From: Niallia taxi | Lineage (GTDB): Bacteria; Bacillota; Bacilli; Bacillales; Cytobacillaceae | Reading direction: 5' to 3' | Length of the DNA: 64,000 nucleotides | Assembly (NCBI RefSeq): GCF_004005475.1 | Contig: NZ_RZTZ01000003.1 | Coordinates: 124,001 to 188,000, forward strand | Shown: positions 36,440-44,452 of the stretch, in pieces | How the letters are laid out: each line of letters begins with the position of its first letter | Position numbering within the stretch: position 1 is the stretch's first letter | Translations under genes and position numbers: made by a program | The notes under the pieces: model-generated | Seen by the model: the letters and a program-made list of their open reading frames with translations, nothing else | Databases searched by the model: none | Told to the model about the DNA's origin: nothing

Positions 36440-36462
36440 TCATTTTCAATCTTTGAAAATGA
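36440..36462. promoter_or_regulatory. Perfect palindrome upstream of the PTS promoter
   Basis: TCATTTTCAA and TTGAAAATGA are exact inverted arms around TCT. It lies about 24 bp upstream of the PTS -35 box, a place where an activator might bind, and next to the tetR terminator. Function is inferred. Confidence 0.45.
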
Positions 36463-36465
36463 TAC

Positions 36466-36495
36466 AAAAAAAAGATGCTTTATTGGCATCTTTTT
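36466..36495 (-). terminator. Terminator of the TetR gene
   Basis: AAAAAGATGC and GCATCTTTTT form a stem with T tracts just past the tetR stop codon. Confidence 0.85.
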
Positions 36496-36500
36496 CTGTC

Positions 36501-37145
36501 TTAATGTAGCTGCTGCAGTCCTTTTATAATTACCTTTAAGCCGGAAAGGAAGTCATTACTTGATTTTAGTCCTTCATTTGGTGAAAGGAAATGGTGGTAT
36601 ATATAAGGGGCTTCTGCTTTAGAAAGGGCTGCAATTGCTTCGGAGAATTTGTCTTGTACTGCTTCAAAGCCAATTTCTTCAAGCATTCTTTGCTGCTTTT
36701 GTTCGTCTAATACATAGGAAGTCACATAAGTATTGATAAAGTTAACTGCCTGAAATATTTTGTCTTCTCGTAAGCCTGACCGATGAAAAATCGCAAATGT
36801 CCTGTTAATTAACAGTAATCTTTGTTTTGTAACAGGTAGTGTAACCATCATAATTTCAGCTCCATCAGGGACTGACAGTAATACTCTCCTCAGCTCAAGG
36901 GAAAATAACTCTACTTCTTCCTCCCAGCTGCTACATTCTTTCGGGAATGTAAATTGGCATGCTATGTATTCTCCGAGCAGCTCCAATAATTCCTGTTTGT
37001 TTTTTATATACCAATACAAAGCAGGAGCTTTTATTTTCAGCCTTGCTGCTACGTTTCTCATCGTCACATGTGCTAAACCTTGTTCGCGGAGTATTTCAAG
37101 CGCCGCATTTATTATTGCTTCTTTGCTGACATTTTTCTTCTGCAT
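36501..37145 (-). CDS. TetR-family repressor, divergent from an MFS pump
   Basis: A 214-aa repressor. Helix-turn-helix at about 28-48: HVTMRNVAARLKIKAPALYWYIKNKQ, where APALYWYIKNK is typical of the TetR subgroup with TetR itself. The remaining helices form the drug pocket and dimer face. It is divergent from a 14-helix drug pump gene with 128 bp between the starts, which holds two copies of TTTAACnnnGTTAAA. It likely represses the pump and itself until a drug or metabolite binds. Confidence 0.9.
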   Translation of the reverse strand: MQKKNVSKEAIINAALEILREQGLAHVTMRNVAARLKIKAPALYWYIKNKQELLELLGEYIACQFTFPKECSSWEEEVELFSLELRRVLLSVPDGAEIMMVTLPVTKQRLLLINRTFAIFHRSGLREDKIFQAVNFINTYVTSYVLDEQKQQRMLEEIGFEAVQDKFSEAIAALSKAEAPYIYHHFLSPNEGLKSSNDFLSGLKVIIKGLQQLH

Positions 37146-37206
37146 GAAGTCACCTCTTTACACTTATATTGTATATTATTTGTGGCTATAATTCTTTACT
37201 AACGTA

Positions 37207-37221
37207 TTTAACCGTGTTAAA
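37207..37221. promoter_or_regulatory. TetR-type operator, copy 1
   Basis: TTTAACCGTGTTAAA, inverted TTTAAC/GTTAAA around 3 bp. It repeats 29 bp away (centre to centre) as TTTAACACTGTTAAA in the same divergent region. Confidence 0.75.
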
Positions 37222-37235
37222 CTGCATATTGGTTA

Positions 37236-37250
37236 TTTAACACTGTTAAA
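37236..37250. promoter_or_regulatory. TetR-type operator, copy 2
   Basis: TTTAACACTGTTAAA, same half-sites as copy 1 with a different centre, 23 bp before the pump start codon. Two equal operators between divergent genes are typical for TetR control. Confidence 0.75.
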
Positions 37251-37273
37251 TTAAGAAATGAGGGTTATAATGT

Positions 37274-38764
37274 ATGTCTTCTAAACAGACAAGATTAGTT
37301 CCTGTTATGATTGCCTTAATGCTTGGGATATTTGTTGCATCTCTAGACAACACAATTGTAGCAACAAGCATGGGCTCCATTATCGGCGACTTAGGCGGTA
37401 TGGATAAATATGTTTGGGTTACTTCCGCGTATTTAGTGGCAGAGATGGCAGGTATGCCGATATTCGGTAAATTATCGGATATGTATGGCAGAAAGAAATT
37501 TTTTGTTTTTGGAATTTTACTATTTTTAGCTGGTTCTATTCTTTGCGGTATGGCAAATACAATGATACAGCTTTGTATTTTCAGAGCTATTCAAGGTATT
37601 GGCGGAAGCGCCTTAATGCCAATTGCATTCACAATCATCTGGGATGTAGTCCCTCGTGAAGTCCGCGGGAAAATGAGTGGTATTTTCGGTGCTGTCTTCG
37701 GTTTATCGAGTATTGCAGGTCCATTATTAGGATCTTTCATTACAGAACAATTTGATTGGCGTTGGATTTTCTTTATTAATATTCCAATTGGAATTATCGC
37801 ACTAGCATTAATTGTTATTTTTTATAAAGAATCAAAAACACATACAAAACAAATCATTGATTGGTTTGGGTTTGTATTTTTGTTAGGTTTTTCTATTTCG
37901 TTAATGTTTGGATTAGAATTAGGAGGAGAAACTTATCCGTGGCAGTCATGGCAGATTATTTCCTTATTTATTCTGTCTGTTGTTTGCTTCATCGTTTTTC
38001 TGCTTGTGGAAAAACGGGCAAAAGACCCTATTCTGCCATTTAACTTGTTCAAAGAGCGACTTTACACAACAAGCGTCTTGACGGGGATGTTTTACGGCGG
38101 TGTGTTCATGGTGTCAACTATTTACATTCCGCTTTATATCCAAGGAGTGACCGGCGGGACTGCTACCAATTCAGGATTGCTTTTGCTGCCGATGATGGTT
38201 ACATCAAGTGTTGCAGCAGCACTTGGAGGAGCATTTGCAAATAAATTCAGCTATAAGTCTATAATGATGACTTCCGGAATTATTATGGCAATCGGAACCT
38301 TCCTGTTAAGCACACTTGATGCAAGCACACCAAGATGGTCTATCACGATTTATATGATGGTGATTGGGCTTGGTGTTGGGCCTTCCTTCTCTGTTCTGGG
38401 GATGGCATCTCTGCAAAAAGCATTGCCACAGCAGCGAGGAATTGCCAGTTCAACAAGTAACTTCCTTCGTTCCCTTGGAATGACATTGGGAATAACAGTG
38501 TTTGGAGTAATCCAACGAAACAGCTTTACAGATAATCTTCCAGCAACGATGCCAGAAGGCGGAGCGGAAAGCGGAAGCATCCTGTCACCAGAAGCACGGG
38601 CTCATATCCCTGCAGATATTCTGAAACAAATTACCGACGTGCTGTCAGATTCCATCAGCACAACATTCCTGTGGACCTTCATTCCACTTCTGCTGTCCTT
38701 CGTGTTCATCTTGAGTATGACAAAGGAAAAAATTACCGATTCAAAATTAAATCAACAAGGCTGA
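37274..38764 (+). CDS. MFS drug efflux protein, DHA2 type with 14 helices
   Basis: A 496-aa proton-driven exporter of the EmrB/QacA group. Motif A is GKLSDMYGRKKFF after helix two. Motif D1-like LDNTIVATSMGSI sits in helix one. QGIGGSALMP and the helix-five motif GAVFGLSSIAGPLLGSFI (motif C) are typical of antiporters. An extracytoplasmic loop rich in Pro/Glu/Ser lies near residue 430. ATG at 37274 follows GAGGG. Control by the divergent TetR protein is likely. The drug range is unknown. Confidence 0.93.
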   Translation: MSSKQTRLVPVMIALMLGIFVASLDNTIVATSMGSIIGDLGGMDKYVWVTSAYLVAEMAGMPIFGKLSDMYGRKKFFVFGILLFLAGSILCGMANTMIQLCIFRAIQGIGGSALMPIAFTIIWDVVPREVRGKMSGIFGAVFGLSSIAGPLLGSFITEQFDWRWIFFINIPIGIIALALIVIFYKESKTHTKQIIDWFGFVFLLGFSISLMFGLELGGETYPWQSWQIISLFILSVVCFIVFLLVEKRAKDPILPFNLFKERLYTTSVLTGMFYGGVFMVSTIYIPLYIQGVTGGTATNSGLLLLPMMVTSSVAAALGGAFANKFSYKSIMMTSGIIMAIGTFLLSTLDASTPRWSITIYMMVIGLGVGPSFSVLGMASLQKALPQQRGIASSTSNFLRSLGMTLGITVFGVIQRNSFTDNLPATMPEGGAESGSILSPEARAHIPADILKQITDVLSDSISTTFLWTFIPLLLSFVFILSMTKEKITDSKLNQQG

Positions 38765-38765
38765 C

Positions 38766-38799
38766 AAAAAAACCACTGTTTCTTAAACAGTGGTTTTTT
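38766..38799. terminator. Bidirectional terminator
   Basis: AAAAACCACTGTTT and AAACAGTGGTTTTTT make a perfect stem with A/T tracts between the convergent MFS and licT genes. Confidence 0.92.
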
Positions 38800-38805
38800 G
38801 CTGGG

Positions 38806-39654
38806 TTATTTCATCCGTTTCTCTCTTATTGAAACGCGGTGGATATGAATCATAAAGTAGGCAAGCTCATCCTTCGTCATCTTCATGGAATATTCCTTTT
38901 CCAAGTAGTCGGCAACCTTTATTGTACATTTATAAGCTTCGCCATATTGTCTCTTCACCTGGTTATAAAGAGCATCGTTTTGATCATCATTTATTTCACC
39001 GCGAAGCATACGATAAGCAAAATAACGCAGATGTGTGATAAACCGGCTGTAATTGACTGATTCTTCATTAAAGTCAATGCCATAATGATACTTAACAATA
39101 TTCGTCACATCTTTAACGATATTTGTCATTGTTACTGTTTCTTCCATGCCAGTATGATCTTGTCTAGCATTGAAAATATGCAGAGCAATCGATGCAACCT
39201 CATCTTCTGGAAGTTCAACACCTGTTCTTTCCTTAATCAAACCTAAAGCAAGGCGGGCAACCTGATATTCAGCCTTATAGAACTTCTTTACTTCCCACAT
39301 CAGTGCATTTTTGATTGGTATATCATTTTTTATTCTCGTAATGGCAAAGTGAATATGGTCCGATAGAGATAAATATAGGGAATCATTCAGCTCTGTGCGC
39401 AATTCCTTCTCTGCAAGCTCAATAATATCCTTTGACAGTGACATAATCTCATACGGAATCTCATTCAATAGCTCGGAAAGCTTGGCCGCGAAGTTTTCCG
39501 AAGGAGATACAAACATCTTTTGGACCTTCTCTTCGTCAATTTCGTCTCCGACCTTTTTCTGGAATGCGAGCCCCTTGCCCATCACTACCATCTCTATGGA
39601 ATTAAGGTCTTTAGTCAAAGCGACATTATTATTAAACACTTTTATAATTTTCAT
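38806..39654 (-). CDS. licT: BglG/LicT-family transcriptional antiterminator
   Basis: A 282-aa RNA-binding regulator. The CAT domain (1-55) reads MKIIKVFNNNVAL and binds the RAT hairpin. PRD1 (about 65-170) has His100 in LSDHIHFA and His159 in ALHIFNAR. PRD2 (about 172-282) has His208 in FITHLRYFAYR and His270 in YFMIHIHRV. These match the four phosphorylated histidines of B. subtilis LicT almost to the residue. Unphosphorylated EIIB allows it to act; HPr phosphorylation activates it. Its leader carries a RAT site overlapping a terminator, so it must control its own synthesis. A beta-glucoside target gene with a RAT was not found elsewhere in the window. Confidence 0.93.
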   Translation of the reverse strand: MKIIKVFNNNVALTKDLNSIEMVVMGKGLAFQKKVGDEIDEEKVQKMFVSPSENFAAKLSELLNEIPYEIMSLSKDIIELAEKELRTELNDSLYLSLSDHIHFAITRIKNDIPIKNALMWEVKKFYKAEYQVARLALGLIKERTGVELPEDEVASIALHIFNARQDHTGMEETVTMTNIVKDVTNIVKYHYGIDFNEESVNYSRFITHLRYFAYRMLRGEINDDQNDALYNQVKRQYGEAYKCTIKVADYLEKEYSMKMTKDELAYFMIHIHRVSIREKRMK

Positions 39655-39684
39655 CCTAATCACTTTTCCTTCGAATTTTTATCA

Positions 39685-39754
39685 TAAAAAAACCCGAACC
39701 AAATAAACTCATAGATAGAACATTTTTGCTCCATAAGTTTAGTTGATTCAGGTT
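39685..39754 (-). terminator. Leader terminator of licT, controlled by antitermination
   Basis: On the minus strand the stem pairs the segment at 39754-39733 (begins AACCTGAATCAA) with that at 39712-39691 (ends TTCGGGTT), about 22 bp with a few G-T pairs and one mismatch, followed by a run of T. Its first bases are also the last bases of the RAT, so the two structures exclude each other. Confidence 0.85.
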
Positions 39755-39778
39755 TTGCCTGCCGAACAGTAACAATCC
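39749..39778 (-). promoter_or_regulatory. RAT (ribonucleic antiterminator) in the licT leader
   Basis: A 30-nt element on the minus strand starting GGATTGTTACTG and ending GGCAGGCAAAACCTG, which I recognise as the RAT bound by the LicT/SacT/SacY family. It lies 95 bp before the licT start and overlaps the leader terminator by about 6 nt. Binding of LicT would hold the RAT hairpin and prevent termination, giving positive autoregulation. Confidence 0.88.
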
Positions 39779-40005
39779 TTACTAAACCTATTATAGATGA
39801 TAACGTTTTCTATTGCAAGAATATTATGCATCAATATTCCTATAAAAAAGCATGTGTCTTTACTATTCCAGAAAAACTCGCATTTAAAACTGCCAATAAT
39901 TAAAATTTCAAAAGATGAATTCAAAAAGGTTTTTAAATCACTTTGTCGAATAAGTTACATACATATCAATCATAACTGAAAAAAAATGCAAAGTGAGGGT
40001 TTGTT

Positions 40006-41127
40006 TTGCTTATAAACGACCAACAAAATAAACTTATGTTATTTCTGAAGGAACACCAGTCTTCATTCATCGATGAATGGATCGATATATCCGTCATCGA
40101 ATCTAACGATCCACATAAGGAGGAAATCAAAAAAAATGCAGTGACCATGTATGGTCTTCTTATAAAGGTGCTAGAAGGCGAATATTCCAATACAGAGCTA
40201 CAGGAGTTCGCTTATAAAGTCGGGAAAGAGCGGCTTGAGGCCGATATAAATATCGGCGATTTCATCTACAATGTGAATGCAGGCAGAAGCATCCTCATTA
40301 AATATTGTTTTCAAGCAAATCTTCCCGCACAGGAACTAGAATCTTTTGTTAACAGTCTGAACACCCTTTTTGATACTTTCTGTTATCATGCCGTTAAAAG
40401 ATACACGCAATTAAAGAATCGGGAATTGCATACGAAAACACAGTATATCAATGACAACCATATGGACAAACTGGCAGTACTCGGACAAATCTCCTCCAGT
40501 TTTGTGCATGAATTCAGAAATCCATTAACCGCTATAATCGGATTTAATAAAATCTTGCGTGATGAGTATCCTGATTTGAAATACTTGGACATTATTCAGC
40601 ATGAACTAAACGAATTGAATTTCAGGATTACCCAGTTTCTTCATACTTCTAAAACAGAGATCGTAAAAAAGGGCAAAGAAAACGTCGCGATTGATTTGCT
40701 TTTTGAAAATCTCAAGCAGCTTTGCTATGCAAGCACAGTCGATAATAAAATTAACCTTACTATTGAAACAGAGAAGCCTCTTTTCCTCTATACGTTTAAG
40801 GATGAATTAAAACAGGTTCTCTTGAATCTGATTATGAATTCTATTGATGCTTTAAAGCAAATGCCTAATGGCAGAGATTTAAAGATAAGCTCTAGAAAAA
40901 GCACAGACGAAATAGTCTTTGTTATTTCCAATAACGGGCCAATGATTGAGGAAGAAAACACAAAAACAATCTTTGAACCTTTTTATACGACAAAAGAGCT
41001 TGGGACAGGCATTGGCTTATTTGTGTGCAAGCAAATTATCGATAAGATTGGCGGTACCATTTACTGTAAATCTGACGAGGATTGGACTTCATTTTTTATC
41101 CATCACCCAATTTCTACTTGGGACTAA
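40006..41127 (+). CDS. Orphan sensor histidine kinase with RsbRD-like N-terminus
   Basis: A 373-aa soluble kinase with no membrane helix. Residues about 10-140 form a helical sensor resembling the RsbRD_N domain (LKEHQSSFIDEWI at the start, KVGKERLEADINIGDFIYNV in the middle). The HisKA helix has the phosphorylated His168 in SSFVHEFRNPLTAI. The HATPase_c domain has the N box NLIMNSIDAL, the G1-like VFVISNNGP, the F box FEPFYTTK, and G2 GTGIGLFV. The start is TTG, 6-7 nt after GAGGG. No response regulator gene adjoins it, as is usual for sporulation (Kin-type) kinases that phosphorylate Spo0F. The role as a phosphorelay kinase is inference. The gene ends only 3 bp before a dispersed repeat. 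Confidence 0.87.
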   Translation: MLINDQQNKLMLFLKEHQSSFIDEWIDISVIESNDPHKEEIKKNAVTMYGLLIKVLEGEYSNTELQEFAYKVGKERLEADINIGDFIYNVNAGRSILIKYCFQANLPAQELESFVNSLNTLFDTFCYHAVKRYTQLKNRELHTKTQYINDNHMDKLAVLGQISSSFVHEFRNPLTAIIGFNKILRDEYPDLKYLDIIQHELNELNFRITQFLHTSKTEIVKKGKENVAIDLLFENLKQLCYASTVDNKINLTIETEKPLFLYTFKDELKQVLLNLIMNSIDALKQMPNGRDLKISSRKSTDEIVFVISNNGPMIEEENTKTIFEPFYTTKELGTGIGLFVCKQIIDKIGGTIYCKSDEDWTSFFIHHPISTWD

Positions 41128-41130
41128 AAA

Positions 41131-41484
41131 GAGGCTGGGACAAAACAAAAAATAAGCTTTCTAAACACGAATAATAGAATTACAATTAAATTTAAAAAAT
41201 GAAGGATGTGTCTAAATAGAATGTTGAGTTAAAGTTAGTTCGTTTCATTGCGCTGCACCCACTCGCTTTCCGCGGGGAGGAATGGAGCCTCCTCGTCTTC
41301 GCCTGCGGGGTCTCATCCTTTCCTCTATTTCCCTTAGTAGTCGAGTGGCCTCCGCTCCATTCCACTAAAGATTCTAATTTTTTGTATTTAAACTAAAAAC
41401 AAAAAACCGAACTATTTAATCAATAGTTGATCGTTGATTAAGTAGTTCGGTCTTTACGCTGGTTCACATACTTATGTCACAGCC
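41131..41484. repeat. Dispersed intergenic repeat, copy A (354 bp)
   Basis: It begins GAGGCTGGGACA and ends TGTCACAGCC, which are inverted ends (9 of 10 bases). The inner part (about 41238-41375) matches the reverse strand of copy B at 57857-58122, sharing blocks such as AGTTCGT..TCATTGC, CTTTCCGC, and TGCGGGGTCTCATC. Copy A carries an extra terminator hairpin near its right end. No open frame with a ribosome site is inside. This looks like a non-coding, MITE-like or bcr-like intergenic repeat. Confidence 0.75.
41403..41454 (-). terminator. Terminator of the nitroreductase gene, inside repeat copy A
   Basis: On the minus strand ACCGAACTA-TTAATCA pairs with TGATTAA-TAGTTCGGT and is followed by TTTTTTG. 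It lies about 45 bp past the mhqN-like stop codon and serves that leftward gene. Confidence 0.85.
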
Positions 41485-41497
41485 ACTTCTTCTTTTC

Positions 41498-42094
41498 TTA
41501 TTTGTAGAATCTCACACGATCTTCTAATGGTTTAAATTCTTTTTCTCCAGGTTGTGCTGTTGGTTTACCGAATGGCATTTGAGCAATTAGCTTCCATGTT
41601 GATGGAATGTCCCATTCAGCTGCAACTGCCTCGTCAATTAATGGATTGTAATGCTGTAATGATGCACCGAAGCCTACTTCTTCAAGAGCAGTCCAAATTA
41701 CTAATTGGTGCATAGCATTTGTTTGGTTTGCCCAAACTGGGAAGTTATCTGCATACAATTCAAATGCTTTTTGCAATCCTTCTACAACCTCTTGGTCTTC
41801 AAAGAATAATACTGTTCCATATCCAGCTTTAAAGCTGTTAAGCTTTTCTTCTGTTGATGCAAAGTTTTCTGCTGGAACAATCTTTTTCAATTCTGCTGCA
41901 GTGATATCCCATACTTTATCATGCTTGTCATTTAGAAGGACAACAACTCTTGTGCTCTGAGAATTGAATGAAGATGGAGTGTGAAGCACTGCCTCGTTAA
42001 TAATTTCTTGAATTTTTTCATCAGATACTACTTGTTCTTTGCTGATTGCATAGTGTGAACGGCGGTTTTTAATTGCTTCAAAAAAAGTACTCAT
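41498..42094 (-). CDS. mhqN: Nitroreductase-family protein, MhqN/Frm2-like
   Basis: A 198-aa FMN-dependent reductase. The N-terminal FFEAIKNRRSHYAIS and the TPSSFNSQSTRVVVL motif fit the Frm2/HmrN-like group, which includes B. subtilis MhqN (YdfN). Such enzymes are induced by quinones and phenolics and probably reduce them. Assignment is supported by an MhqR-like palindrome in its 5' region. Unlike B. subtilis, the companion genes mhqO and mhqP are not next to it. A luciferase-like monooxygenase gene precedes it on the same strand after 200 bp and its own terminator. Confidence 0.8.
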   Translation of the reverse strand: MSTFFEAIKNRRSHYAISKEQVVSDEKIQEIINEAVLHTPSSFNSQSTRVVVLLNDKHDKVWDITAAELKKIVPAENFASTEEKLNSFKAGYGTVLFFEDQEVVEGLQKAFELYADNFPVWANQTNAMHQLVIWTALEEVGFGASLQHYNPLIDEAVAAEWDIPSTWKLIAQMPFGKPTAQPGEKEFKPLEDRVRFYK

Positions 42095-42185
42095 TTTTTT
42101 ATTCCCTCCAAGTGTTTTTTCGTTATCTTAAATAGGATTAACGACAATAATTATTTAACATACTACTAAATATCTCAAATCAACA

Positions 42186-42204
42186 TATCTTTAATTCGAG
42201 ATTA
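42186..42204. promoter_or_regulatory. MhqR-like operator upstream of the nitroreductase gene
   Basis: TATCTTTAATTCGAGATTA closely resembles the MhqR site of B. subtilis as I recall it (TATCTC-GAAT-TCGAGATA); the right half is intact and the left half has one substitution. A second partial half-site, TATCTCAAATCA, begins at 42170. It lies about 90-110 bp before the start codon, and no mhqR gene is in the window. Confidence 0.6.
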
Positions 42205-42251
42205 TTATAACATGCTTGAAAATAATGTCAACTTTTTTGTCTCCAATAAAA

Positions 42252-42285
42252 GAAAAACCTGAAAAATATTTTCTTTCAGGTTTTT
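42252..42285 (-). terminator. Terminator of the flavin monooxygenase gene
   Basis: AAAAACCTGAAA pairs with TTTCAGGTTTTT, flanked by A/T tracts, just beyond the leftward stop codon. Confidence 0.85.
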
Positions 42286-42294
42286 CTTTCTTCA

Positions 42295-43281
42295 TTAAAA
42301 ATCTATTTCCGCCAATAGCTTATATGATCTTACCTTATCTTCAAAATCATAAACATTCGTTAAAACCATAAATTCATCTGTGCCATAAAGCTTGCTAAGC
42401 CGCGAAAGCTCTTCCCTGATTAACTCCTTTGTGCCAATAACCATTCTCCGTCTGTTTTCTTTAATAGCTTTTTTATCTTCTTGTGACAGCACTTTGCGGC
42501 TGGCCTGATCAGGGCTTATTATTTCTGCATTTGCTTCTCCTTTTCCGAGGGCTAACAGCCATAAATCAAGGCTTGTAGCCAAAAACTCAGCCTTTTCAGT
42601 TGTTTCCGCACATATTACAAAGATGCAGATATTGGCTTTCGGCTTGTTCGGATAAACAGAGGGCTGAAAATGCTTATAATAATAGTCCATCGCCCTTTTC
42701 CCATTTAGCGGTGCAATAAAATGGCCAAAAGTGAACGCAATGCCTAGCTCTGCGGCAAGTCTCGCGCCTCTATGTGACACGCCGAGCATCCATATTTCAG
42801 GCAAGCTTTCGTGGACAGGATATGCTGTTACAGCATTTTTCCCTTTGTCATTACCGATAATATATTTTTGTAAATCCTGCACCTGCCGAGGGAATTCGTT
42901 TAAGCTTTTCCGAAGACCATCTGTCAAGGCAAGCCTTGTTTCAGGTGATCCTCCAGGAGACCTGCCAATCCCTAAATCAATACGATTAGGATATAAAGCT
43001 TCTAGCACTTTAAAATTTTCCGCTACTTTATAAGGACTGTATTGTGGTAAAAGCACCCCGCCGGAGCCAACCTTAATATGCTTCGTCTTTGCTGCGATAT
43101 GTGATATCAACACCTCTGGAGACGTTCCTGCAATTCCGTTTGCATTATGATGTTCTGCAACCCAAAATCTTTCATACCCTAATTGTTCTGTTATTTGTGC
43201 CAATGCGGCTGTATTTTTTAAAGCAGTATAAGCTGTCGAACCACTGCTAATAACGGATTGATCCAATACACTTAATTTCAA
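42295..43281 (-). CDS. Luciferase-like flavin-dependent monooxygenase
   Basis: A 328-aa LLM-class protein (F420/FMN-dependent TIM barrel) similar to YceB/YtmO types. It begins LKLSVLDQSVISSGS, the common start of the group, and carries RFWVAEHHN, TKHIKVGSGGVLLPQYSPYKVAENF and DLGIGRSPG. I chose TTG at 43281, which follows AGGGAAGA; the more upstream GTG has its ribosome site too near. The reaction is oxygenation with reduced flavin from a partner; the substrate is unknown. Close to the quinone-responsive nitroreductase gene but separately terminated. Confidence 0.85.
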   Translation of the reverse strand: MKLSVLDQSVISSGSTAYTALKNTAALAQITEQLGYERFWVAEHHNANGIAGTSPEVLISHIAAKTKHIKVGSGGVLLPQYSPYKVAENFKVLEALYPNRIDLGIGRSPGGSPETRLALTDGLRKSLNEFPRQVQDLQKYIIGNDKGKNAVTAYPVHESLPEIWMLGVSHRGARLAAELGIAFTFGHFIAPLNGKRAMDYYYKHFQPSVYPNKPKANICIFVICAETTEKAEFLATSLDLWLLALGKGEANAEIISPDQASRKVLSQEDKKAIKENRRRMVIGTKELIREELSRLSKLYGTDEFMVLTNVYDFEDKVRSYKLLAEIDF

Positions 43282-43382
43282 TCTTCCCTGTTCCCCCACT
43301 CCTACTTTATTTGCTTTTATTATTATAAACCCAATTACTGAGATATACTTAAAACCTGCTTTGTTAAGTCTCTATAAAAAGA

Positions 43383-43410
43383 AAAAACCCTCAAGCATGC
43401 GCTTGAGGGT
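43383..43410 (-). terminator. Terminator of gnd
   Basis: ACCCTCAAGC and GCTTGAGGGT with a 4-nt loop and a TTTTTTC tail on the minus strand. Confidence 0.92.
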
Positions 43411-43424
43411 AAATTCCTTACACT

Positions 43425-44318
43425 TTATTTCTTTTCAACAGCATGACCGCCGAACTCATTGCGGAGTGCCGCTACAACTTTGCCTGTAAATGTATCATTT
43501 TCAAGAGAGCGATAGCGCATCAATAAACTCATGGCGATAACTGGTGTTGCAGCCTGCAAGTCCAGAGCTGTTTCCACTGTCCATTTCCCTTCACCTGATG
43601 AATGCATAATTCCTTTAATTTCATCTAAATTAGCATCTTTAGAGAAGGCATTCTCTGTTAGCTCCATCAGCCATGAACGGATAACAGAGCCATTGTTCCA
43701 TACTTTTGCGACCTTTTCATAATCGTAATCGAATTCACTTTTCTCGAGAACCTCAAATCCTTCACCGATTGCCGCCATCATACCATACTCTATTCCGTTA
43801 TGAACCATTTTCAAGAAGTGACCGCTGCCTGCTGCACCTGCATAAAAGTAGCCATTTTCAACAGCTGTATCACGGAAAATTGGTTCTACAACATCCCATG
43901 CAGCCTGGTCACCGCCAATCATATAGCATGCACCATTTCGTGCACCAGCCATTCCTCCAGACGTTCCAACATCCATAAAGTGAACACCGAATTCCTGCAG
44001 CTCATTATATCTGCGGATTGATTCTTTATAATGGGAATTACCTGCTTCAATTACAATATCGCCCTTAGCAAGTAATGGTGCCATCTCGCCAATAACAGAA
44101 TCTACGACATTATGAGGCACCATAATCCAAAGTACTCTTGGTGTTTCCAATGATTGCACAAGCTCTGTTAAGCTTGTAGTTCCATCTGCTCCATATTCCT
44201 TCATTTCTGAAACAGCAGCAGGATTTAAATCAAATGCTGACACTTGATGTTTATTATCCAATAGATTCTTTCCTAAATTTAAACCCATTTTTCCTAAACC
44301 AATTAAACCAACTTTCAT
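43425..44318 (-). CDS. 6-phosphogluconate dehydrogenase, short NAD-type (YqeC-like)
   Basis: A 297-aa decarboxylating dehydrogenase that converts 6-phosphogluconate to ribulose 5-phosphate. It belongs to the short dimer/tetramer class (about 300 aa) and not the 470-aa class. The Rossmann motif is GLIGLGKMGLNLGKNL. Substrate and catalytic residues are in VIEAGNSHY, VGTSGGMAGARNG and GHFLKMVHNGIEYGMM (Lys and Asn). The acidic position after the second strand (AFDLNP) suggests NAD preference. It lies downstream of zwf on the same strand (134 bp gap), so the oxidative pentose phosphate steps are clustered. Confidence 0.92.
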   Translation of the reverse strand: MKVGLIGLGKMGLNLGKNLLDNKHQVSAFDLNPAAVSEMKEYGADGTTSLTELVQSLETPRVLWIMVPHNVVDSVIGEMAPLLAKGDIVIEAGNSHYKESIRRYNELQEFGVHFMDVGTSGGMAGARNGACYMIGGDQAAWDVVEPIFRDTAVENGYFYAGAAGSGHFLKMVHNGIEYGMMAAIGEGFEVLEKSEFDYDYEKVAKVWNNGSVIRSWLMELTENAFSKDANLDEIKGIMHSSGEGKWTVETALDLQAATPVIAMSLLMRYRSLENDTFTGKVVAALRNEFGGHAVEKK

Positions 44319-44452
44319 ACTTAAACCCCTCCTGATTAACTGAGAAAAAACATTTATTTTTATCCATATTCCTTTTGGAAATAATGGAAACTAAACGAAC
44401 AATTTTATTATGACGCTGTTTATAGCATGTTCCAAATCACTGCTGATATGTG

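Noticed and set aside
39797-39979. Short plus-strand frame between licT and the histidine kinase
   Set aside because: No ribosome site and unremarkable composition; the region is better explained as promoter space.
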